Notes: generated by a model from the letters alone, not told the origin. A DNA stretch of 64,000 nt from Alnus glutinosa (GCF_958979055.1 NC_084886.1:3243001-3307000), one strand, 5' to 3'. Shown: positions 1 to 11,987, numbered from the stretch's first letter. A program made the numbers and translations.

Positions 1-1926
1 ATCCTAAGTCTGAGGGACGAGGAAGAATCGACAATTAGCGCAGAATGGGATCGCCCAAACAAGCCAACCCATGTTACAGAACGACACAAACTGAACCAAT
101 AGAAACAATTCATGATGAAGAAGCAACAATGTCAATTACCAATGATCCTCGTCAAATAAAATCATAGTTAAAACTGAATATTCACGGATCCAGAAACCCC
201 ATTTAAAAGCTTAACTCAAATGTGCATATACATGACATGAAAAGATTGAAAACAAAAGAGAGAAAACACACCCAATCTACAGTCGCAAATCTCCCAAACA
301 AAACCCGAATTGTTAGCATAAATGCTTTTTTTTTTTTTTTTTGGGTACGTCAATCGTTAGCATAAATGACAAATTAAAAATAATTTTCTGGTGGGTTTCA
401 AATGGTGACCAATGACCATTATAATTTGAAATAGCTACCTGTGAACTTGGCTCCCGCACGAGAGGATGGGTAGCTCGTGGAATTGCTTCAAGTGCTGTGC
501 TTCAGGAGCACAGAGAGATATGGTCACGAACGCACAACTTGTGAACGCTATTCTCCGCCTGACACAAATCTTGAGCCTTTTTTTTTTTTGTCAAGCGAGA
601 GGAGATATCATGTGGCAGTACTAGGTGAACGCAATGGCATCACCAGAGCCACTGAAAATGGTATGTAGATTATTGGACTTTCGCAATATATTAAAAAGGG
701 ATAAATCTCATGCAAGAAGTGTGGCCTAGCTTCAAACTACGAGTTCTTGGTAGATAATGAAGCATATTTGTCAATCTATCAGAGTGTAGTGGTTCATATT
801 ATTAGAACTCTCCGTTTCAAGTTTCATGGTTCTTTTGTTTGTTTTTCTCTCTCTGGGGCCAGGCTCTGATCCCATTTGGCATGTTTCTCCAAATTTTCCA
901 AAGCATCCGGTCGAACTATGGTAAGGTTAGACTAACCAGAACTGGACTGGTCGCAATCGCGAACCAAATTTTAGCTTATTTGATAATGATGCTAATGATA
1001 ATATTATTTATTCAATACGGAAAAGTAAAGTAGGCAAGCTAATCTGACATGTGGATTACGTAATTTTTATTTATTTATTTTATCAAATAGGACTATAAAT
1101 TACTTTTTATATTAAAACTATTTTATAATATTAACGCGACCATCTCTACTCATTTTTAAATTTCATTCACATCTTCTTTATTATATGCCGCCCCCTTATT
1201 TGATCGATGGTGTGGCTAATTGTAACATTTGTGCACTTAAATTTTCCTTCTTTGCATAAAATGTCATAAGGCGTCATATAAACTCTATGGTTTTTTTCCT
1301 TTCTATTTTTGTTTCTCTTGTTTGAATGCGAAATGATATCCTATACTTTTTATACAATTTTTATATAATTAAGTTTTAAATTTAACATTAAATTTGTAGG
1401 GATGTATTATTTCTACATCACATTACCATACATCAATCCTACACTAAGACACATTGAGTGTGAGACCCATGTATATATGACCCACATACATGGAACCGTA
1501 TGCATGGATCACACACTTTATATATCTTGATATAGAATTAACATAAGATAATACGATATAAAAAAATCATTCCCGTTTTAAGTTAATTACTCAATTAATT
1601 GCACCCACCTCACCTTTTGCAAAACATATATATATATATATATATATATAATTATCATTTCTCTTAGCAAACAGCTTGACGGCAAACCTGTATTAGGTGC
1701 TTTTAGTCAACTCGTAGTGCTTTTCCATTAACCACAGCTAGGCGGCTAGGCCAAATGGAGTCTTGGTGAACTCACTGTAGTCTGTATATAATTTTCCTTC
1801 ATTCTCAAAGAAAAGTCTGACTGGATTTCAATCATCGTCATGACCACAAAACTTTCAGTTTTTGTGTCGATCTAAACCAAGTGGTTAAAGTCAAAGATGA
1901 GATGCTTCCGCTATCATCCTTAGTTT
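1..1926. other. Intergenic DNA left of the copia element
   Basis: No convincing coding exon was found. The stretch is AT-rich, with a poly-T run near 328-342 and an (AT)n microsatellite at about 1626-1651. On the minus strand, roughly positions 300 down to 1 read like a 5' UTR with an intron (a pyrimidine-rich tract ending in CAG at about position 10). A minus-strand gene may therefore start just beyond the left edge, but this is only suggestive. Short open frames at 477-668 and 839-1033 have no recognisable domain. Confidence 0.45.
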
Positions 1927-2394
1927 TGTAAACCATATCACTGCTCGCACCATCACAGTATCCTCTACTGATGCAGCTGCACACGTAGCCATTCTCCATA
2001 AGGCAACTAAAGATGCATATCAGTCCAGTGACGAGCCACATCCTGGAGATATTGCAGCCATCAACGCTGCAATATCAAATATTCGGGAGATACCCAAATC
2101 AGCTGCTACCGAGAATAAAGCCACCAATCATGATATAATCCAAGCCACCAAAGGAAAGACTCGTGGAACTCAAGACAACCTAACATGGAAACAAATGACA
2201 CACTGCATGCCTATAGAAAGTAGCCGTTGCACTCAACAAGGAAAGGAAGACAACGAACGATACTGTTTATGTAATTAGAATAATTCTCAGTTATTACCTT
2301 CCCTCTTTAGTTCTGTACAGACTTATATATAAGAATGTAATCAACCATAAGATGAATTAAGCAATAAGAATATATTTGCTCTCTCCTTCTTTCA
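1927..2394 (+). repeat. 5' LTR of the copia element
   Basis: This is a 468-bp LTR with TG...CA ends and near identity to 6984-7451. A TATA-like stretch (cttatatataag) near 2331 is probably the core of the element's promoter. The AGTTT target duplication lies immediately to its left. Confidence 0.95.
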
Positions 2395-2517
2395 TGGTAT
2401 CAGAGCCTCTCTAGGCAAACGCCCAAAATTCCCTTTGTCTCTTCTCTCTCTCGACAAGTTCCCTTTCCTTTTCTTAGAAGTTTTGTTTCTGTTTTCCTAT
2501 CTCTTCTCTTCTGTGCA

Positions 2518-5500
2518 ATGGCTTCATCATCTTCTGCAAATCTTCCTGCTGCTCTTACTACCTCTCCTCCAAACCTCACATTTCATGAAAAGTTGGAAGG
2601 CCCCAACTACTTGAGCTGGCAAACTCAATTCCTTCCTATCTTGAGAAGTCAAGATTCCATGGGCTTTGTTGATGGCACCGAGCCATGCCCTCCCAAGTTT
2701 CTGACAGATGAAACCAACAAACAAATTCCTAATCCTGCTTTTTCTGTTTGGCAAAGAAAGGACCAAACCATTCTCAGTTGGATCAACATCACCCTCTCCA
2801 GAAAAGTTCTCTCCACTATCTATGGCTTAGAAACCTCTCGGCAGGTGTGGACAGCATTGGCCAACCAGTTTGCCAATCAGTCAAAGTCCCGCATTGCTAA
2901 TCTGAATAAACAACTACAAAGTCTCAATCAAGGATCTAAGAGCTGCTCCGATTATATTCATACAGCCAAAGAATGTGCCGACCAACTTGCTGCAGTTGGC
3001 CAACCTATGTCTGATGAGGACCTCATCACTTACCTCACCAATGGACTCAACTCTTCCTTTAACAGCTTCATCACAACTATGTCTATTCTGACCCGAGACA
3101 AACAATTCTCATTTGAAGATTTTCAGGATGCACTGCTGAATCATGAAATGCTGCTCAATCATCAAAAGACCCAAGCTGTGGACACTTCTTCATTTGCCTT
3201 GTTCAACCAAAAACAAGGCTCCAGATTCTATCCTTCAAGACCTCGCGGACAGTCCTCCTTTCCAAAATATCCTCCAAGGCACTTCAACAACCGATCCTAT
3301 GCTGCAGCACCAACTCCCAGATTTAATGGTGTACCTCCACCTGCTAGCTACTCTGGTTCCCCAAGATTCCCAACCCCTCGTCCTGCACCTGACTCCAGGC
3401 CGATCTTCTCCTCAGCACCCCGAGTTCCATGCCAGATCTGTGGCAAATTGAATCACATTGCTCTTGATTGCTTTCATCGAATGGACTATGCCTTCCAAGG
3501 CAGGCAGCCACCTTCTTCCCTCCAGGCCATGGTATCTCAATCCCTTCCTGCATATGAAGACCAAGAGTGGTATGCAGACAGTGCTGCCAATGCCCACATA
3601 ACCCATGATCTTGAGAATCTACACATTCAGCAGCCGTTCCAGAACAATGAAACTGTTGGTGTGGGAAATGGGGCTGCACTTGCCATAGCAAACACTGGTT
3701 CAACTACCCTTATCTCTCCTCCTAATAAATTTCAACTTCACAATGTGCTGCACTGCCCCCAAGCAGCTGCTAATCTTATCTCTATTCAGCGCTTTTGCTT
3801 AGACAATGCATGTTATTTTATTCTCACAGCAACTAATTACTATATTATTGATCTGCAGACACAAACACTCCTACTGGAAGGAAAGAGTGAGAATGGCATG
3901 TATCCTCTCAGGTTTGGGAAGAAGCTTCACAAAGACAGCAAGTCATTCACGGCTTTGTTAGGAATAAAAACAACCTCTTTAATTTGGCATTTTAGACTAG
4001 GTCACCCATCACCTGAAATTGTATCCCGAGTAGTTAAGGACAATAATCTGCCTCTGTCTTCTTCTTCCTCTGAAATCAATAAAGTTGTTTGTTCTGCTTG
4101 TCAATTGGGAAAAGGAAAAAAACTACCTTTCCAGGCCTCTACCCGTATCTCTACATTTCCTTTGCAACTTATCCATACAGATATCTGGACTTCTCCTATC
4201 CTATCTCACACTGGCTTTAAGTATTATATTGTCTTCATTGATGATTTCTCTAGATTCACATGGCTATACCCACTGCATCAAAAATCTGAAGCATTTCCCA
4301 TCTTTACTCAATTCAAGGCCTTGGTTGAAAATCAGTTTTCCACCTCCATCAAACAACTTCAGTCTGATGGAGGAGGTGAATACACTTCCTTGCAATTTCA
4401 AAATTTCCTTACTGAGCATGGCATAGCCTTTAGGAAAACCTGCCCTTACACATCTCCTCAAAATGGTATTGCCGAAAGAAAACTCAGACATATTCTAGAG
4501 ACCGGCCTCACTCTCCTAGCCCATGCTCATCTCTCCAAAAAATACTGGGTTGACTCCTTTTTAACTGCTGTCTATACCATCAATCGGCTTCCCACTACAA
4601 CACTTAACTTCCTCTCCCCATTTGAAAAACTACATCAAAAACCTCCTGAATATCAGAACCTCAGGGTCTTTGGTTGCCTCTGCTATCCCCTACTTCGTCC
4701 CTACAGCACTCACAAGCTTGACTTTAGATCCAAACCCTGCATTTTCTTAGGCTATCAATTTGCAGGCTACAAGTGTTTGGACCCGGTGACTAACAAAGTG
4801 TATCATTCTCGGCATGTTGTCTTTGATGAATCCTCATTCCCTGCCAAGGATTCGGCTACCTCACTGCTTCCTTCTCAGCTCCCATCCACAGGTATTTCTG
4901 CACCTCGCTATTTTTATCATCCCTGCTCACCTCCTGTTGACACTACTTCTCTCATTCTAGATTCTGTACCTGTGCCAACCTCTCAGTCCCCTTCAGACAT
5001 CCCTCACCCACCCTCATTACCAGTTTCTACATCTGCGTCCCTACCTGTTCCTGCATCTTCATCACCAGTTCCTGCACCTGCGTCTCCTTCAGCCCTTCCT
5101 CCCTCATTCCCAAATTCTGCACCTGTGTCCCTACCAGCTTCTGCACTTGGGTTCCCGCCCGTCCCTGGTTCCCCTACACCTACTCCTCTTTCTCTTGACT
5201 TTAACCCAGACTCTGTTACCTCCTTTGCCTCTCTGCCCTCCACATATCCACTGCTCCCCGCATCTGATCCTTCCCCTGCTCCATTGTTACCTTCCTCTCC
5301 TCCCCCTAGCCCTTCTCAGTCTCTTCATCCCATGACTACCCGGTCTCGCACTGGATCCCTCAAACCCTCTCAATTTCCTGGCTTCAAACTTTATCGATCC
5401 AAATATCCCCTTCTTGGCTATCACTCCTCTCTCCTAGAAGCTGAACCCTCCTGCTATCGCAAGGCTGCCTCTGACCCTCGCTGGCACGCCGCCATGGCTG

Positions 5501-7335
5501 CTGAATATGCAGCTCTCATCACCAATGGTACTTGGACCCTTTGTCCCCGACCTGAGAATCAACATGTTATTCATAACAAATGGGTGTACAAAATTAAGAG
5601 GACAGCTGATGGATCCGTGGAGAGGTTCAAGGCTAGACTTGTGGCCAAAGGCTTCGAGCAACAGGCTGGTATTGATTACACAGAGACCTTTAGTCCTGTC
5701 ATCAAACCAGCTACGATTCGACTGCTTCTCACATTGGCTGTCTCCTATGATTGGGACATCCGGCAGCTTGACATTTCTAATGCGTTTCTTCATGGTCATT
5801 TGACAGAGGAGGTATACATGGAGCAGCCTGCTGGTTTTGTGGACCAAACTCAGCCCACTCATGTCTGTAAACTTCACAAGGCCATCTATGGCCTTAAGCA
5901 AGCTCCCCGAGCTTGGTACACTCGGCTTTCTAATTTTTTGTTGGACCTTGGCTTTACTGCTTCTCTGGTAGACACTTCTTTGTTCATCCATATCTCTGGC
6001 AGCCTTAAATTATTTCTACTCATTTATGTTGATGACATTATTGTCACAGGTACTGATCCGCAAGTCATCCAAACTCTCATCACCCGCATGCAACATGAGT
6101 TCCCGGTTAAAGACCTGGGCCCCTTGAGCTACTTCCTTGGCATTCAGGTCAGCCGCACCCCTGATGGCCTTCATCTGTGCCAAGCCAAATATGTTGCTGA
6201 CATCCTCCATCGCACTCACATGGCTGATGCCAAACCAGCCTTGTCCCCGTGTGCCTCTGGCTCCAAGCTCTCCCGCTTTGATGGTGCCCCCTTGCAGCAT
6301 GTCTCTGAGTACCGTAGCCTTGTTGGGGCTCTTCAATACTGCACCTTAACTCGCCCGGACATCGCCTACTCTGTCAATCAGCTCTGCCAACACCTCCACA
6401 GTCCTACAACAGCTCATTGGACTGCAGCCAAGCGAGTCCTCCGCTTCCTCAAACATACCAGCGATCATGGCATCACCTTCACCAAGACGTCGTTGCAACT
6501 TAACGCCTACTGTGATTCTGATTGGGCTGGCAGCCCAGATGATCGGCGCTCCACCTCTGGCTTTGCTGTGTTCTTGGGTGATTGTCTCATCTCTTGGAGT
6601 GCCAAGAAACAACCGGTCGTGTCTCGCTCTAGCACTGAAGCCGAATACCGGTCCTTGGCCATTGTCACTGCCGAACTCTATTGGATTCGGATGCTGTTTT
6701 CAGAATTGCTCATCCCTCTTCGTGTCGCTCCCATCATTTGGTGTGACAATGTTGGAGCTCTTGCTCTTGCCACCAACCCGGTCTACCATGCTCGCACCAA
6801 GCACATAGAGGTCGACTATCACTTTGTGCGGGAAAAAGTCTTAAACAAGGATGTCTCCCTTGCCTTCATCTCTACTGATGACCAAGTTGCCGATGTTTTC
6901 ACCAAGGGTCTGCCATCTGCCCGCTTCTGCTCTCTCAAATCCAAGCTGACGGTGACTCCCTCCCCTGTCAGCTTGCGGGGGGATGTAAACCATATCACTG
7001 CTCGCACCATCACAGCATCCTCTACTGATGCAGCTGCACACGTAGCCATTCTCCATAAGGCAACTAAAGATGCATATCAGTCCAGTGACGAGCCACATCC
7101 TGGAGATATTGCAGCCATCAACGCTGCAATATCAAATATTCGGGAGATACCCAAATCAGCTGCTACCGAGAATAAAGCCACCAATCATGATATAATCCAA
7201 GCCACCAAAGGAAAGACTCGTGGAACTCAAGACAACCTAACATGGAAACAAATGACACACTGCATGCCTATAGAAAGTAGCCGTTGCACTCAACAAGGAA
7301 AGGAAGACAACGAACGATACTGTTTATGTAATTAG
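2518..7335 (+). CDS. Copia Gag-Pol polyprotein
   Basis: One long frame encodes Gag and Pol in copia order. Gag carries a UBN2-like region near the N-terminus and a CX2CX4HX4C zinc knuckle at about residues 305-318. The aspartic protease has a DSA active-site triplet near residue 353. The GAG-pre-integrase segment (HFRLGHPS) is followed by an integrase core with HTDIW, SDGGGEY and the ENGxAER-like glutamate region. Reverse transcriptase contains YVDD, and RNase H contains YCDSDWAG and SSTEAEY. A low-complexity Pro/Ser linker separates integrase from reverse transcriptase. The frame runs on into the 3' LTR before stopping, so the true C-terminus of the mature enzyme lies earlier. The element looks whole and was treated as a mobile-element gene, not a host gene. 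Confidence 0.95.
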   Translation: MASSSSANLPAALTTSPPNLTFHEKLEGPNYLSWQTQFLPILRSQDSMGFVDGTEPCPPKFLTDETNKQIPNPAFSVWQRKDQTILSWINITLSRKVLSTIYGLETSRQVWTALANQFANQSKSRIANLNKQLQSLNQGSKSCSDYIHTAKECADQLAAVGQPMSDEDLITYLTNGLNSSFNSFITTMSILTRDKQFSFEDFQDALLNHEMLLNHQKTQAVDTSSFALFNQKQGSRFYPSRPRGQSSFPKYPPRHFNNRSYAAAPTPRFNGVPPPASYSGSPRFPTPRPAPDSRPIFSSAPRVPCQICGKLNHIALDCFHRMDYAFQGRQPPSSLQAMVSQSLPAYEDQEWYADSAANAHITHDLENLHIQQPFQNNETVGVGNGAALAIANTGSTTLISPPNKFQLHNVLHCPQAAANLISIQRFCLDNACYFILTATNYYIIDLQTQTLLLEGKSENGMYPLRFGKKLHKDSKSFTALLGIKTTSLIWHFRLGHPSPEIVSRVVKDNNLPLSSSSSEINKVVCSACQLGKGKKLPFQASTRISTFPLQLIHTDIWTSPILSHTGFKYYIVFIDDFSRFTWLYPLHQKSEAFPIFTQFKALVENQFSTSIKQLQSDGGGEYTSLQFQNFLTEHGIAFRKTCPYTSPQNGIAERKLRHILETGLTLLAHAHLSKKYWVDSFLTAVYTINRLPTTTLNFLSPFEKLHQKPPEYQNLRVFGCLCYPLLRPYSTHKLDFRSKPCIFLGYQFAGYKCLDPVTNKVYHSRHVVFDESSFPAKDSATSLLPSQLPSTGISAPRYFYHPCSPPVDTTSLILDSVPVPTSQSPSDIPHPPSLPVSTSASLPVPASSSPVPAPASPSALPPSFPNSAPVSLPASALGFPPVPGSPTPTPLSLDFNPDSVTSFASLPSTYPLLPASDPSPAPLLPSSPPPSPSQSLHPMTTRSRTGSLKPSQFPGFKLYRSKYPLLGYHSSLLEAEPSCYRKAASDPRWHAAMAAEYAALITNGTWTLCPRPENQHVIHNKWVYKIKRTADGSVERFKARLVAKGFEQQAGIDYTETFSPVIKPATIRLLLTLAVSYDWDIRQLDISNAFLHGHLTEEVYMEQPAGFVDQTQPTHVCKLHKAIYGLKQAPRAWYTRLSNFLLDLGFTASLVDTSLFIHISGSLKLFLLIYVDDIIVTGTDPQVIQTLITRMQHEFPVKDLGPLSYFLGIQVSRTPDGLHLCQAKYVADILHRTHMADAKPALSPCASGSKLSRFDGAPLQHVSEYRSLVGALQYCTLTRPDIAYSVNQLCQHLHSPTTAHWTAAKRVLRFLKHTSDHGITFTKTSLQLNAYCDSDWAGSPDDRRSTSGFAVFLGDCLISWSAKKQPVVSRSSTEAEYRSLAIVTAELYWIRMLFSELLIPLRVAPIIWCDNVGALALATNPVYHARTKHIEVDYHFVREKVLNKDVSLAFISTDDQVADVFTKGLPSARFCSLKSKLTVTPSPVSLRGDVNHITARTITASSTDAAAHVAILHKATKDAYQSSDEPHPGDIAAINAAISNIREIPKSAATENKATNHDIIQATKGKTRGTQDNLTWKQMTHCMPIESSRCTQQGKEDNERYCLCN

Positions 7336-7451
7336 AATAATTCTCAGTTATTACCTTCCCTCTTTAGTTCTGTACAGACTTATATATAAGAATGTAATCA
7401 ACCATAAGATGAATTAAGCAATAAGAATATATTTGCTCTCTCCTTCTTTCA
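6984..7451 (+). repeat. 3' LTR of the copia element
   Basis: This 468-bp LTR begins TGTAAACC directly after a G-rich polypurine tract. It ends CTTTCA, followed by the AGTTT target duplication. It matches 1927-2394 almost perfectly. Confidence 0.95.
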
Positions 7452-7456
7452 AGTTT

Positions 7457-8415
7457 TACTCTCTTAGAAAAATGCTACACTCACACCCAACACCCCACAA
7501 TTGTGTAGCAGCTCTCTCACTCTTATCCTCTAATCTCCATGCTTTCCCGCCAGCTCCAGCAAAACATTTGTTAAATAATGTCCAGTAAGAGAATCTCAGG
7601 GTCAGCAGTTAGATCTATTTTAATTAGTTAAAAAAAAAATACATCTTTCTATTTCACCTATTTATTTTTTCATACAAATTCCAAAAAATTATTTAGTTGA
7701 TCATTCTCTATTTTATTTAGATATGATTTAAGTATTATTTCCAGAGAGAGAGAGAGAGTGAAAAAAATATTAAAAAACCAACTTATTGCTATGCACTTAG
7801 CAAAAAATATATTTTACCTACTTTGGAACTAATATGTTGGAGAAGAAAAATAGCTCATAAATTATAATCATTTTAGCTACTCTGTTGGTAATGCTCTAAG
7901 AACCAAAAGAAATACATAGAGAGGGCTAAAACTCCATAACCGCATTGATAATACTCTGTTGATTTAAGTATTATTTTTTTTTTTTCTAAAAAAAAAATAA
8001 GTTACACCAAAATTGTGATGAATTCCTCCTCCACCTCTAGTTTATTTGGCACTCGTTATATCCAAGAGTTACATAAAATGGATTATTAGGATGCGTTTAG
8101 CATTGCAAATCGTAGAGTAAAAATACGATTTTAAACCAAATTATATAAAATAAATTTTTTGAAATTGCATTTTTTAAAAATTACTATTTGAAAACGTATA
8201 AAATCTGTATTTTCAAATTGCAAGCATGTGTTTTTTTTAAAATACATAATTTTAAATACTAAACTACGATTTTGCCAACGCTTACCGCGTTTTTAAAAAT
8301 CGCATTTTCAAACTTTATATTTTGAAATCGTTATTTTTAAATTGTATTTTTTTAAATCACAAACCCAACCATACTCCTTTTAATAAGCACTTAAAAGTTA
8401 AAAAGCATTTGTTCC

Positions 8416-8458
<43 letters not shown>

Positions 8459-9479
8459 GGTTAAAACGCATTTGTTTTGTCGTGGGCTTAATCCTGTTAA
8501 CAACTCCATCACAATCGAATGTGCAAGTGTGAGGGGCCTCGTTCCGTTACCTGATCCGGCAAGGGATCTGTGTTCGATGGGCCCATGCATCGTGGGCTCC
8601 GTCACTACCCACTAGCTATCGAGGTTTCAAGAATATGGATTGTCCATAGCGGGTCATGCCTACACTCTTCTTGGCGCCATGAGACTAGATGCTTTATGAA
8701 ATTATTATCATAAATTGCTGGCACAGTATATTAATTAATTTTGAAGAATTAATAAAACTTCATGCTAACAAAACTTCCAGTAAAGAATAAAACTTCCGCC
8801 AGTGCATTTGCAGTTGTTTTTGTTTGGTTGTCGGTGAATGCAGCTGATGGGTTGTCTTTGTAAGATCAAAATCTGATACTTCAAAGCTATTTGATAGCTT
8901 AGTTTGTGTGTCCTCTTCCGGTTCAAGTAGGATTTTATGGTGATGTAGATGCATCTTTCTGTTGTGTAGGTTTTTGAGCAGCTGTATTATGTAATGGTCT
9001 TAGTCTACTTTGTCTGGGTGGAAGAAACTCTCACCGTTGTGCTGTGACTTTGTGTATTAGAAATTCTTTAGAACCCTGAACATTTGACCAGTTAATTTCT
9101 TTTTTATATGAGAAGGGATTTTTTCAGAAAAAAAAAAAAAAAAAAACCGAGCAATACTTCGATATTTAAGTCATCTTTGCTTAATAAAAAATAGAAGGAA
9201 TTTCAATTTTTTTTTTTTTTTTTTTGTAAAGAATGATGTATTCATATCTTTCAATAACTTGTGTTTTTCACGTTGGGTTCTCTCCCCTCTACATGAGCCT
9301 CACCAGGTGTCCCTTTGCTATTAGACGGTGCTTTAACTGGGCGTTGCGTTTGGTTACTAACCTTGACAAATTACGTACATCTCATGCCAAGCCTCACATT
9401 CTAATGCGATACAGTTATGTTAGGATATATAATGGTGTCGAACTAAATGTCATTTGGTACTATTGCAACAAGGTAAGAC
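7457..9479. other. Intergenic DNA with retroposon-like remnants
   Basis: No gene is seen. The stretch is AT-rich, with paired T/A homopolymers near 8420-8455. It holds one copy of a dispersed MITE-like repeat (8093-8374, listed separately). A segment ending in poly-A at about 9129-9146 looks like the 3' tail of an old retroposon, but no target duplication was found. The 8460-8700 stretch is less AT-rich and unrecognised. Confidence 0.4.
8093..8374. repeat. MITE-like dispersed repeat, copy A
   Basis: The segment repeats short motifs of the kind TGCGATTTTAAA and AAAACGTATAAAATCTG in the same order and spacing as a second copy at 29985-30236 inside a PHS1 intron. The ends are imperfect inverted repeats (GCGTTTAGCATTGCAAAT at the left). 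This indicates a small non-autonomous DNA transposon family, possibly hAT-related. No clear target duplication was resolved. Confidence 0.55.
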
Positions 9480-9487
9480 GTGGCACG

Positions 9488-9744
9488 CAGGGGCGGAACC
9501 AAGATTTTTGGTGAGGGGGGACAAATTTTTTTTTTTATTGGGGAGACGGACTTGCATAAATACAAAAGTATATAGATATTTAAAATCTTCATAGATTTGT
9601 GTTTATGCATATTGTTATTAAATAAAAGCATTGTAGTCTTATATTTAATCTCATGGCATCACAAACATACGGTGGTATAAACAACTAGCAAAATAGCTTA
9701 TCTAAAAATAAAAAATAAAAAATCTAGCAAAATAGCTTAGAATT

Positions 9745-9782
<38 letters not shown>

Positions 9783-10332
9783 CTAGCAAAAAAAACTAAA
9801 CATAATCTATAAGGTCTAATAAAAACGATACTTATAATTGTTGATTTTTTCTCCTAACAATCCTTTAAAGCCCCAAATAACAATGCTATGAGTCGAGCCA
9901 AACAATGGTGAAATCATAAATGATTAAACCATTTAACTTGGGTTGCCAAAACAAATATTGTGAACCCAAATGACTGCAAAATAACCACTCAAAAAATTAA
10001 TTATTGGTTAGAAGTCACTTAGAATAACCACTCAAAAAACCAAACCATTTAACTTTTTTTTTTTTTTTTTTTTTGGCATCTTCAAAGTCTTAAGCCAAAT
10101 TGAGTTTCTAGTTAGAAGCCAATTAGAATATGGAAGAAAATTAAATGAATGTGGTATTTTAGATTTTGTGTTAAAAGATGGGGCAAAACTAAAAAAAATA
10201 AGTTAAAAGGGGACACAAATATTATTTTGGGGGGACAAAAGTATAATTTTGGGAGGAAAAAAATTATTTTTTTGGTATATTTAAGGTTATTTTTAAAAAA
10301 TTTGGGGGGACGAACACCTGGGTCCGCCCCTG
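9488..10332. mobile_element. Non-autonomous hAT-like transposon with perfect 8-bp TSD
   Basis: The left end reads CAGGGGCGGAACCAAG. The reverse complement of the right end reads CAGGGGCGGACCCAGG. Both are typical plant hAT terminal repeats, extended by a G-rich GGGGGGACAAATTT-like block. The element is flanked on both sides by GTGGCACG (9480-9487 and 10333-10340), a perfect 8-bp target duplication as hAT transposases make. The 845-bp interior is AT-rich, with T/A homopolymers that can fold back and repeated CTAGCAAAATAGCTTA units near 9685-9740. No transposase frame is present, so it must have been moved in trans. Confidence 0.93.
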
Positions 10333-10340
10333 GTGGCACG

Positions 10341-11987
10341 TGTACCAAGGTGTGGCGTTGTTTGTTATTTTGCCGAGAATATGATGAGCATTTGAAGTGA
10401 GACAGCTACGTAGCTGGATGACATTCATTCTTAGATTCGTTATGTATCAAGTCATTGAACTCTCTATAACGGGATATCGTGATTAGACGTAACTTGCTTG
10501 TAGCATTACTTGCGAGATAGGCTTTATTATGCCTATTTCGGGCTTGAGGCCATACCTATAAAATTATTTTTGGTTACACCGAATTTAAACAATAAAAATA
10601 TTATTGAGCACTTAAAAAACAATTCCTCTAGCATTTTTCATAAATTGATCTGTTAAAATTTTGAAACTAATATTCGATTAATATCAACAGAGTATGGGGA
10701 AGTGAGTCAAGTGACTATTTAAGAAGAATTATCATCACTTAATTGTTTTATACTAATTAGATTCGAAAACAAAAACTACCAATAATAGAATGATGAATTT
10801 TAAAAAGTATTTTAATATTTTGCAAGACGTAATATTGTAATTCTATTAAATTGTAGCCACTCTTATTATAAACAACAGTTAAAAAATTATTATTATTATT
10901 ATTATTATTATTCCTTCTTTTGTATTAATTTGGATACCTCAAAAGGCAAGATAGGGAAAATCTAAAATACGAGGATCCAAACTAATAAAAAAATAAAAAA
11001 GGAATTTTATATAAAAACTTTTTCCCAGCAATGGGCCAATCCTGATTTCCAATAATCATCCATGCCTCTCCAATTTGAGATGGTTAAAACCTAGATCAAA
11101 ATATTGATACATAAAAGAAAATTTGTGACTATAATGTTTAAAATCCTAGTTTGAAATGTATTATTACTTATTGAAATCAGTAGATCCATTTTTAGTCATT
11201 AAAATTAGTAGATCTATTTTTGTCCCCCGAAATTATAAAATTTAATTTATCTCCATAGAATTTTAAAAGGTATTTGTCTATCAACAATGAATCCAATTAC
11301 ATATGTGAGTGACTAACAAAAGGTTCACGCGAGATCTTATTGAACTCAATTCTTTTATTTTATTTTTTTGAATTTATATCTGGCTGCAACTTCCATTCTT
11401 CAACCCAACTAAAAAATATTCTTAATAAAAATTATAAAAAGTTAAAAATATATACCTAGGAGTGATGGCCGGACCACCCTTAAGTGTCTGGGTTGGATGA
11501 GCCACCCCCAAATAGTAGTTAGGGGCGGCTCGGCCACCCCCAGACGCCTGGGTGGTTTTCAAATCATCCTAACTTTTTTTTCTTTATTTATTTCCTTTTT
11601 TTCTTTATTTATATGTAGAAAAACAAATTCAATGGTTGATCATAAAAAAAAAATTAATTAGAGTTGTGTAAAAGTTGTACAAGAATCATTACACTTTTAA
11701 ATACGAGCTAACCAAATAAATGGCTCACACTATAAATACATTTTTAAAAATAAACTTTAAAACTCTTATAAAAAGTACAAATATTTTTTTTAAAAAAAAC
11801 ATAATATTATATTTTAGATATTTTAAGATTGTCCTTAAAGGAATACCGAGGCTATATAAATATTTATTTAAACAACCAAACAACTCTATCACCATGCAAC
11901 TGGAAATAAGGATTAGCCGAACCTTAAACCATACATTAAGGTAAGTTTTATTTTTTATTTTATTCAAATAATTTGTCATATGGACGA
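10341..11987. other. Intergenic DNA, AT-rich
   Basis: No coding exon was found. There is an (ATT)n microsatellite at about 10886-10912 and a small hairpin-like pair of arms near 10926-10984 (TTAATTTGGATACCTC against its imperfect complement). An unusual GC-rich island at 11461-11570 is listed separately. Confidence 0.4.
11461..11570. repeat. GC-rich GCCACCCC/GGGTGG repeat island
   Basis: This short block in otherwise very AT-rich DNA is dense in alternating GGCCGGACCACCC, GAGCCACCCCC and CGGCCACCCCC words, which can pair with each other. Similar wording occurs at about 52229-52406, so this is a dispersed repeat. It is not a CpG island of a gene, since no exon lies near it. Confidence 0.45.

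Larger units (their letters stand above)
1927..7451 (+). mobile_element. Ty1/copia LTR retrotransposon, whole-looking and young
   Basis: The element has two 468-bp direct LTRs (1927-2394 and 6984-7451), each beginning TGTAAACC and ending CTTTCA. It is flanked by the 5-bp target duplication AGTTT (1922-1926 and 7452-7456). A primer-binding site starting TGGTATCAGAGC, the usual initiator-Met tRNA match in copia elements, abuts the 5' LTR. A purine-rich tract (GCGGGGGGA) abuts the 3' LTR. One open gag-pol frame lies between. I see a single difference between the LTRs, about 0.2 percent, so insertion was recent, probably well under a million years ago at usual plant rates. The lineage is probably Ale/Retrofit, judged from the Gag N-terminus and the short LTRs. 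It looks whole. Confidence 0.96.

Noticed and set aside
1838-2041. Minus-strand open frame over the 5' LTR
   Set aside because: It is LTR sequence, with a matching frame over the 3' LTR at 6841-7098; it is not a gene.
8322-8615. Open frames across the T/A homopolymers at 8400-8456
   Set aside because: The frames are driven by a poly-Phe/poly-Lys tract and show no domain or splice structure.
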